From Primulina eburnea (Eukaryota; Streptophyta; Magnoliopsida; Lamiales; Gesneriaceae): a DNA stretch of 64,000 nt. The notes under the pieces are model-generated. The model did not search any database. It was not told the origin of the DNA and saw only the letters and a program-made list of their open reading frames with translations. The DNA is taken from the NCBI RefSeq assembly GCF_022965805.1, contig NC_133114.1, forward strand, positions 3,184,761 through 3,248,760, read 5' to 3'. Shown piece by piece: positions 55,854-64,000 of this stretch; position 1 is the first letter of the stretch, and each line of letters starts with the position of its first letter. The position numbers and the translations under genes are program-made.

Positions 55854-58800
55854 ATGGCGGCTTCACCTTCGTTAACGAACATTAAACTTCCGCCGCAGTC
55901 CATCGTCGTCTCATGGCTAGGCCATCGGGCCCTCTCCTCCACTTTCCTCATCAACTCGTTTTCCTTCTCCCGCCGCCGTCGCCACCATCAACCTCGCCGG
56001 TTCTCTGTTCTCTCCATGGACGCGAAACCGACGATTCTCGTTGCTGATAAGCTCGGCGACGCGGGGTTGAAGCTGCTCAAAGAATTCTCCAACGTGGACT
56101 GCTCGTACAACCTCAGCCTCGAGGAGCTTTGCACCAAGATTTCGCTATGTGACGCGCTGATTGTGAGGAGTGGCACCAGGGTGAGCCGTGAGGTATTCGA
56201 AGCCTCCGCCGGGAGGCTGAAGGTTGTTGGAAGAGCTGGAGTTGGAATCGATAATGTGGATCTGGCAGCCGCGACTGAGCATGGGTGTTTAGTGGTGAAC
56301 GCGCCAACGGCTAACACAGTGGCCGCAGCGGAGCATGGGATTGCTCTCCTAACAGCCATGGCCAGGAATATTGCTCAAGCGGACGCATCGATCAAAGCTG
56401 GTTTGTATTCGACGTAATTTTTGCACAGTCATCAAATTATGTGAATGCACCATACCCGTGTTTGATTTGGAAGCATTTCTTAAAATCGTTGATCATATAG
56501 AATTTTTTTGTTTCAAGTGATTGGAGTAAGGTAGATGCTGTCATAGACAAACTTCAAACATAATGGTTATAAAAACAGAAGAAGCTAATTTCACATAAGA
56601 ATTACATTTTCATGAATACATATCATCGCCGTTCCCAAATCCTTTAGGCATATTTCATTTTGGCATCAAGGTTAATCAGTTTCATTCTGCCAATTCCATT
56701 ATGGTGTATCCATCCAACCCATCTGACTCTGCATTGTACCAGTCAATATAGCTTCTGTTTCCAGCATTCCTGTAAATATTTTTTGTGTCCAATGCTTAAG
56801 CATGTTTGTTAGTTTTTGACTCTGTCTTGGAAATTGGAATTTTCTTAATATTTCATTTTGTGACCGATCCAGGGAAATGGGAGAGAAGTAAATATGTTGG
56901 TGTGTCTCTTGTGGGAAAGACACTTGCGGTAATGGGGTTCGGGAAGGTGGGGTCTGAAGTTTCCAGGCGTGCTAAGGGACTTGGAATGCATGTCATCGCA
57001 CATGATCCATATGCCCCTGCTGACCGTGCACGGGCCATAGGTGTACAACTTGTGAGCTTCGAAGAAGCTATTATGTCAGCCGACTTTATCTCACTTCACA
57101 TGCCACTGACAGCTTCCACTGCCAAAATTTTAAATGATGAAACTTTTGCTATGATGAAAAAAGGAGTCCGGATTGTCAACATTGCACGAGGGGCAGTGAT
57201 TGATGAAGAAGCATTAGTTAGAGCCCTGGATGCCGGCATTGTAGCCCAGGTTCTTGCTTCATCTTCGAATAACAAATGATAAATGATGTGGTAATTATTG
57301 TTAGAAGTCACTTTTCTGAAAAGCTTGAAGTCATGGAAAGTGGCCCGGAGTATTAATATTTATACTTTACAATACACTCACATCTTAGTTTACGATTGGG
57401 AAATATATGTGCAAATTAATATTCAAGGCGTGCTCCTACATGTGTTTGGATGTTCGGCAACAAGAGCCCTAAAATAATCACTTAAGACCACTTAAATGAA
57501 ATATGATGGGGATTGTGTCTGCTGGTTTCGAACTCGTGATCTAATGTCATATTAGAAACTATTTTTCTTAAAAGTTCAAGCTCATAAGAGGTTATCTTAA
57601 ATAAAAATTTTCTCAAAAGTGTCGTTGCAGGCAGCACTTGATGTCTTTACGGAAGAGCCGCCGCCCAGGGGCAGCAAGTTGGTACAGCATGAGAATGTAA
57701 CTGCTAGTCCACATCTTGGTGCCAGTACAATGGAAGCTCAGGTTTGCACAATGCTGCTTGATCTTTCTTGATTTCTGAATCTCCCCAATTTTAGTTTTTC
57801 ATAACTCTTCCTGTTTAAATTAAATATAGGAAGGAGTGGCCATTGAAATAGCTGAAGCTGTTTTAGGAGCCTTGAACGGGGAGCTTGCTGCAACTGCTGT
57901 CAATGCTCCCATGGTTTCTGCACAGGTACTCTTATTAAACACGGTTATTACAAAATTTAGTCCTTTGTTTTTCCAAAGGGACACAGCCACTATCTGATTG
58001 AGCTGTGATCCTAATTTATGGTGCTTGTCATGCTTTGTTATTATTTTGTTGTACAAGGAAAGGTATTTTGGCCATTGATGCAGATTTTATGACATCGACT
58101 TGTCGCTAGTTTTTAATGAAGTGAGAGAGACAGAGAGAGAGAGTAAAACTCTTACTGTGGAAAACAGGATTGCCTTTGTAAACTGTCGAAGTTTCTATCT
58201 ACATAAATTTTTTGATTGCAGGTTCTCTCAGAGCTGAAGCCTTATGTTACTCTTTCAGAAAAACTCGGTCGCCTTGCTGTCCAGTTAGTGGCAGGTGGTA
58301 GTGGCGTAACCAATGTAAAAATCACATATGCTTCCGCTAGGGCCCCAGATGATCTCGACACACGCGTGCTTCGTGCCATGATAATCAAGGGTCTGATTGA
58401 GCCTATCTCAAGCGTTTTTGTGAATCTGGTGAATGCTGATTTCAATGCTAAACAAAGAGGACTACACATAGTTGAAGAACGTATTATACTTGATGGTTCA
58501 CCAGAAAGCCCACTTGATTCAATCCAAGTTCAAATCTTCAGCGTGGAATCAAGATTTGCCAGTGCAATATCTGATTTTGGCGAAATCAATGTCGAAGGTC
58601 GGGTTAAAGATGGAATCCCACACTTGACAAAAGTAGGATCTTTTGGTGTAGATGTCAGCTTAGAAGGCAGTATCATACTCTGCCGGCAAGTTGATCAGCC
58701 TGGAATGATAGGAAAAGTTGGTAGCATTCTGGGCGAGGAGAACGTGAATGTGAACTTTATGAGTGTTGGAAGGATAGCTCCTAGGAAGCAAGCTATAATG

Positions 58801-58893
58801 GCTATTGGAGTCGACGAGGAACCAAGCAGACAGTCATTGAGAAGGATTGGAGAAATCTCAGCTGTTGAGGAATTTGTTTACCTTAAGTTGTAG
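55854..58893 (+). CDS. PGDH: D-3-phosphoglycerate dehydrogenase, chloroplastic
   Basis: Five exons, 55854-56400, 56873-57249, 57631-57741, 57830-57925 and 58222-58893, encode 600 residues. A Ser/Arg-rich plastid transit peptide (about 1-55) precedes the catalytic domain. The NAD-binding loop GFGKVG is at 204-209. Active-site residues are R288 (NIARGAV), E317 (FTEEPPP) and H336 (SPHLGAS). An intervening regulatory domain (about 385-505) and a C-terminal ACT domain ([20 protein letters not shown]) follow. The enzyme oxidises 3-phosphoglycerate to 3-phosphohydroxypyruvate, the first step of the phosphorylated serine pathway in plastids. The ACT domain suggests feedback control by an amino acid. 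The closest Arabidopsis relative by neighbourhood is At4g34200 (EDA9/PGDH1), from memory. Confidence 0.96.
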
Positions 58894-59505
58894 AGATTCA
58901 TTATTCTTTTGTTGTATAGCACTCAATTTTTGTTAAATATACCACAAGGAAAAATCAACTTCCAATCCAGTCTATTAACAAATTTTGCAAGTATTCCTTG
59001 TATCCTTTTTTCTGCTTTCAAGCTTCCATATATCTGCAAAAAGCAAACCGCATGCAATCTTTATTTAAAACAATTCGCCCTTTTAGTGGTTCGAACTTTT
59101 CCTATCTATCCCCACTCATCACTTATTGCTGGCATGAATAGCCTATCTTTTGAACCATACGCTAGTTTCAGTGGCATTATCAATTGATTCTGCGCATAAT
59201 TCAGTGCAGGATCAATACGTCCTTGTAACTGCCTTCAGTGAAAATTAAACGTAAGAGATATTTAGTTCAGAAAATGAAATGGCACTTAACTAAAAGTTAG
59301 GACGACAACATTGTTTTATACTATAAATCAGGTCAGACATCACGTTCTGATTCATTCAAAACAGTTGGCCATTAACTTTGTTACTTCATATTTCACTGGT
59401 AATAAGAAATTACAATATCTTTTGCAACTTCCTAATCACAAAAGCATTATTAAGATACAGTGGCTAAATGTTACCAAGAAGCCAATGACAAACAATAGTT
59501 CCTAC
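58894..59505. other. PGDH 3' flank and convergent spacer
   Basis: This is the 3' UTR of PGDH and the presumed 3' UTR of the convergent minus-strand gene ending at 59506. No other gene is seen. Confidence 0.55.
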
Positions 59506-59815
59506 TTATGAACCAGAAAGGAATGGGACATGAGCAAGAGTAGTCTGAAGGGATACGGGGAGATGGTGAACAGCCAAATACGCAGCAATACCAGCCGCAT
59601 AACCAGCAAAAGCAAAGCCACTTACCTGAGTAAAAGAAAAAATAGAGTGGCTCAGTTTAAGGTATGAAAAATTCATTTAGTCTCGTAGATAATACATGTC
59701 TTGCAAAATATACATTTCGCAGGTACCAAAAGAATTGGACATTCTCCATCCCCATAAATGCAGCAGCAGCAGCAGCAGCAGCAGAAGATCCGATGACTAA
59801 TATGGATCCACCTGT
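59506..59815 (-). CDS. Unrecognised small membrane-type protein, last two exons
   Basis: Two minus-strand exons fit together in phase 0. The first is 59815-59714, between a CAG acceptor and a GTATAT donor. The second is 59625-59506, from CAG to a TAA stop. They encode 73 residues: TGGSILVIGSS, a run of eight Ala from a GCT/CAG microsatellite, FMGMENVQFFWYLRN, then VSGFAFAGYAAGIAAYLAV and a short tail. The Gly/Ala-rich helix looks like a membrane segment. Upstream exons were not located; a repeat-rich stretch at 60190-60960 lies where they might be. I do not recognise the family. Phase agreement supports a real gene. Confidence 0.5.
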
Positions 59816-61026
59816 CTGTACCAGCACAAAATGCTACGAGCTGCCAGAATTCAGAATCTTGAACTTATTTTTTTAATAGAATATTCGGTTTTGCTTGAGC
59901 CTCCCTCCCAATTTGGTCTCCCACTTGTCTAAATCTTGAATTACCAAGAAAAAATAATTAGTTGGTGCCTTAAGCACGGTTTTTCAAATGCGCTTTCCGT
60001 TTCAGAAGAATCCCTTTCATAACTGAACTCCATCATCATTTTAACCAAAGCTCTTTTTTCAAGCTTCGATAAATATCTACTTCAACTGAACAAAATCAAG
60101 ACACATAACCATGTACCTTCAAATTACAAAATTAACCCTAATTTCCATGGATTTATCTTTCAAATTTTCGAATTAATAAATAAATAACTCGTAAATCAGT
60201 CGGTTCATTCTAGTTTTTCTCTCTAACGGTTCGATTTTTCAGTTTTCGGTTTTGAATATATCTGGTCCAAAACCTAAACATTTTATTACGGTTCGTCCGA
60301 TTTTTTTGTAATACAGTTCGGTTTATATGATCGTTTATATACAGTTTTATAATATTTTGTTAAGAAATAAAATTATACATCGCTTGATGTTTGATGAATG
60401 CAATATATATAAAAGAAACAATGACAGTAGATGAGTAGAATATATATGATTACAATAAACTTATGACTTAACAATCTAAGAAACAGAACCGTGAACTTGG
60501 AAGAGAACAACCCAATAAAATAAAATTATGGTTAAGAATCATCCAGAAGAAAAACAAAATGATAAGTTATTGAAGTACCATGAGCTATGAAGATTGAAAT
60601 TTCAAGCAGATAATGGAGTTGCGTGAATTCAGATGAAGAAGGAAAGAAAACGGTTGATAGAGGTATAAACGTACACTGATGAGTAATGACTAAGTTCAAC
60701 CCTAACTCCCAAACGAGATGATTAGTCAATAGTCAATATTGGAGTTGTCACATGATTAATGCGCATTATACAAAAAACCTAATATTTAAACATAATATGG
60801 TCAGTTCGATTATTTCGGTTTTTGAGGATCAAAACCATAAACCGAATCGAAAAACCGAATTTCTTTAATTTTGAAATCATAATGGCCGAAGAACTGATAA
60901 ACTGAGCCATTTAAGCAGAATTTTTCGATCCGGTCGGTTATTTCGATATTAACAAAACTATGTCTACAAACGTGAGCAAATCAATTATAATATATTTTAT
61001 TAAGTAATATACAACACGTATGCGTA
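59816..61026. other. Intergenic DNA with a probable degenerate TE (60190-60960)
   Basis: CGGTTCGATTTTTCAG and TTTTCGGTTTTG near 60230 face AAACCGAATCGAAAAACCG near 60840 in inverted orientation, typical of an old non-autonomous plant element. No coding frame is convincing. Confidence 0.4.
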
Positions 61027-61118
61027 ACACGTGTGCGTCGTCCTCGCTGTGATAAAGTAAAGTAAATTCTTTGGAATTAGACAACATTTTGAAGTCAGCA
61101 CATAGATATGACACGTGT
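61027..61118. promoter_or_regulatory. Two ACACGTGT G-boxes upstream of SEP1-like gene
   Basis: The palindrome ACACGTGT occurs at 61027-61034 and 61111-61118, about 160 and 76 bp before the start codon. CACGTG cores bind bZIP and bHLH factors such as HY5, PIFs and ABFs. This fits a gene expected to respond to light stress. Confidence 0.65.
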
Positions 61119-61193
61119 CGACATTTCCCTTCCCTGCTTGGCCTCTCAAATAAATTCCCAAATCCTGATAGCCATTGGGAGGCTTACAGTGAG

Positions 61194-63355
61194 ATGGCGG
61201 CAGCTACGCAGATTTCTTCTCCTCTCCGCAGCTACGCTTCAATTCGCGGTAGATTTAATAGCTTATAGTTTTCGATGCTTCTTATACTACCTACCATTCT
61301 TACTGTCCCTGGTTACTCGCATTTGGCAGATGGCGGTGGGATAACTCCAGCACAAACTCTTGCCTTTGCTCGTGTCCCGTGCAAATTCGGAACCGTATTT
61401 GCTACTGGCTGTCCTCTCTGTAAGATGTATTCAACAAGTTTTGATTGTAATGTATGCTTGCTGTAACTTTCGCAATTCGTATTTGTGTTTGTTGAGGAGA
61501 AGCGGCAACGATTCTGCTTATCATTCTCTCGCTGCTCGGTTCAGTGTATCGTTTTGGTACCTTATTTTTATTTTTTTTGGTTATTTCAAATGCCAATCTT
61601 AAATGGGATGGAACTGAATTTTCGAATAGGACCGCTATGATGTATTGCGTGGCTCTTTAATTTTATGTATTTGTTTTGTGGAGATATAAAGTAATGGTTT
61701 TGGAAAAGTTTTGGCATAAAATGTCAAACAATGTTCCTTTTGAGGTTAATCGTGAACTTGGAAATTGAACTGTTGGTCGTGGAGCGAGAAATCGCAAGGA
61801 GTGATGAAGAACTCGAAAAAAATCTTTGCCGCTGGGTGGGTGGTTCGGTTTTTTTTGTTGCCATAGGTCACAGTGGAAGTTTTTTAGAAAAAATTAGACT
61901 ATTTTTAATTTCTTTTATTTTTTGTTTTTCGGTCTGGTGTTCTCTCATGAACACGTAGCTAAATTTTTAGCTTAATAGGGCTATTGTCATGTGCTTCAGT
62001 TCAAGTATTATCATAAGAGATTGTGATAGTTTTAGAAAACTCAAGACAAAAATCTGGCAGTGGCTACCACCACTAGCTCCTGCTTAGGCCCTGGTGAAGA
62101 TGGACTTGGTTCAAGGAATTTGAGTGTAATCTTGCTAATGTTTATTTTCTTTTCCAGTGATTCAGAAACCATTTTACCAGAGATTTACAGCACAAAATTC
62201 AAAATTTGTTTCCATTAGATGTGAGCAGAACACCAAGGAGGGGAATGGTTTAGATATATGGATTGGGAGACTGGCAATGGTAGGCTTTACTGCAGCTATT
62301 ACCATCGAAATCGCGACAGGCAAAGGACTCCTAGAGGTATTCCATCTGTACAAATGCTTTTGTTGAGATTTTGAATCTTCTATTGACAATTGCTGGAGTT
62401 CGAATTTTCCAATTCCTCTTAGTTATTCTCGGGCACAGCAGGTAGCGGGGCTATTGGCACACTTCGACCATCCTTAAATTTTTTATGGAATTTTTTCAAT
62501 AAAAAATTCATGTGCCATCCCCTCTTCCATATCTCGGGTCTGCCCTGGTTATGTGATCTGTAATTTTGGTACGAGTAGCATCATATATGCTGAATGTAAG
62601 GCATTTCTCATGATATACCTAGTTGGACGGGAGGATGCACATGGTCTTTCAAGTTCATGATATGAGATTCACTTTTCATTATGTTCTAAGTGACTTTAAT
62701 TTGTTCCTTACCCTAAAAGAAGGGAAATACTAATAATATCATTTGGCTTTAATCATCAGTATAGCATAAAGTAAAAAGAAACCATAGTTGAGGAGGGTAT
62801 TTGAAAAGACCAAAGGAAAAGGAAGAGTTGGCATTTTGTTCGGGTATTTACACACCACAACAAGCTTTTGTTCAGGCACATGCAACGCATGATTCTGCGC
62901 CTTGCGCCGTTGATGTCTCATTATCCTCCCCAATCTTAGGAAGCCTAATCCGGGAGAGGCTTTTGTGGAAATTAGGAACTTTTGCTGGTATTATGTATCA
63001 CAATCTAGGTCACTTGGGCATGCCAAAAAAACTTTAGATACGGACTCTGCTAGAAACTACTAGTTGTCCTTATTCATTTCGCAATAATAGACTAAAATTG
63101 CTGCAAGAGTCCGTTGTGTAGTTTTATAAAACCATGTCCACCTCTTCCATAATCAAAGAAATGGTGGGAAACTTTTTATGATGGATTGAAGTTTGGTCCC
63201 GCTCCCCGAGTGGCGAATTATAGTGAAATATTGACTCTTCCTATTTTCAGAATGTTGGGCTGATAACACCATTGCCCATAGCAGCATTGACAGTTACAGC
63301 ACTGGTGGGAGTTCTACTCGCAGTCTTCATCTTCCAATCTGCATCCAACAATTGA
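61194..63355 (+). CDS. SEP1: Stress-enhanced protein 1-like (SEP1), thylakoid
   Basis: Three exons, 61194-61248, 62158-62336 and 63251-63355, encode 112 residues with matching phases. A short Ser/Arg-rich plastid transit region is followed by the LHC-type helix GLDIWIGRLAMVGF, AITIEIATGKG and a second helix (ALTVTALVGVLLAVFIFQS). This is the pattern of the two-helix SEP1 proteins, light-stress-induced members of the chlorophyll a/b-binding superfamily. They are thought to bind free chlorophyll and protect thylakoids. The E and R of the first helix are chlorophyll-coordinating type residues. It is shorter than the Arabidopsis protein I recall, mainly in the transit region, so an extra 5' exon or alternative start is possible. 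Confidence 0.88.
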
Positions 63356-64000
63356 TCAGTTACATTTCTCTCCCCACTTCCATTTTCAAATCTTTTTCTG
63401 TCGAGTTACTATTTTTTGTCCATGTATAATTTACCATGTACTTGCCTACTGAATATGTAAAGTCTGTCATATTTGTTTCCCACTTTTATATGGCATTTGT
63501 GCGCATGTTCGGGCAGATTATATTTCAAAGTGAAATTTGAAATATTTTTTTAGAAAAAAAACTGCATTTAGTTTGAAATAGTCAGTTAATGTTTTTATTA
63601 TAGACTATATGTTTATATAAAACACCACCAAAACGTTTACTATGACATGATAAAATTATCCATGTGATTCAAATCCGAAGGATATTGTTTCTTCATATAT
63701 GTAAGAAATGTTCCGTTATGAATCATGATTGAGACTTAAAATTTAATTCAACAACAAAAATTTCCAATATTTAATCGATGTGAGAAATTTAACACTTAGG
63801 TATAGTTTGGCACATATGATAGGATAAGCATGTGATATATAATGTAAAGATAAGTTAAGGATAAATAAGATGTAGGATATTATATTTAATGTTTGGTATG
63901 ATTTTAATAAGAGTGATTAAATTTATATATTAGATTATAATGACAAAATTAACCTTATCATAATAATTTTTATCATTTCAAAGTTGTTGTTTGAGTTTAT
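63356..64000. other. SEP1 3' flank and possible MITE at window end
   Basis: This is the 3' UTR and AT-rich sequence. From about 63800 (TATAGTTTGGCACATATGAT) the sequence has the look of the start of a short AT-rich inverted-repeat element, cut by the window end. No gene is seen. Confidence 0.4.

Noticed and set aside
61275..61602. Extra SEP1 exon or uORF frames after exon 1
   Set aside because: The frames lie in intron 1; exon 1 to exon 2 joins in phase without them and none adds family motifs. An alternative transcript cannot be excluded.

Overview
The window is nuclear DNA of a flowering plant. It is a eudicot, and I lean to an asterid of the Lamiales type. The evidence is AT-rich intergenic DNA, long genes with GT-AG introns, chloroplast-targeted products, plant-only families and plant transposons. 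The Lamiales lean rests only on my recollection of the short repeat family that recurs here.

Layout. (1) 1-7451: a tandem segmental duplication, each copy carrying an intact basic secretory protein (BSP, zinc-peptidase-like) gene. A fragment of a GH95 alpha-L-fucosidase lies between the copies. (2) 7581-11842 (+): a nine-exon acid-lipase-type gene (LIP1-like). (3) 11843-17205: repeats and one short gene for a secreted peptide with a PIP-type SGPS/GxGH motif. (4) 17206-28118, all minus strand: UNC-50 (10 exons, one GC-AG intron), a PRKRIP1 homologue (2 exons) and TIC21/PIC1 (4 exons). (5) 28119-30737: short inverted-repeat elements and a tRNA-derived SINE-like duplication. (6) 30738-32985 (+): an LRR receptor kinase lacking key catalytic residues. 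(7) About 33.4-55.7 kb: a nested transposon cluster. A Copia fragment holds a hAT element in its 5' LTR, and that hAT holds a solo LTR. The Copia fragment abuts a Mutator-like element (MULE), which holds a young, complete but pol-less Ty3/Gypsy element. (8) 55854-58893 (+): plastid 3-phosphoglycerate dehydrogenase. (9) 59506-59815 (-): the 3' exons of an unrecognised gene. (10) 61194-63355 (+): a SEP1-like one-helix light-stress protein of the thylakoid.

The genes form no operon-like unit. Their order matters because, from memory, their Arabidopsis homologues sit in two blocks: BSP-LIP1-UNC50-PRKRIP1-TIC21-RLK around At2g15220-At2g15300, and SEP1-PGDH-RLK-FUC95A around At4g34190-At4g34260. 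The window looks like an unfractionated version of one ancestral segment.

The most informative non-genic signals are these. Two occupied/empty-site comparisons define a 181-bp Mutator-type MITE with 9-bp target duplications. A hairpin array in the Copia leader has stems that co-vary between repeats. Two unrelated LTRs both carry CpG-rich GCGC arrays near their 5' ends. A 32-bp perfect palindrome lies just upstream of one BSP gene where its duplicate has only a long TA tract. I found no unmistakable unknown multi-gene system. Exon coordinates come from reading splice signals and reading frame by eye.
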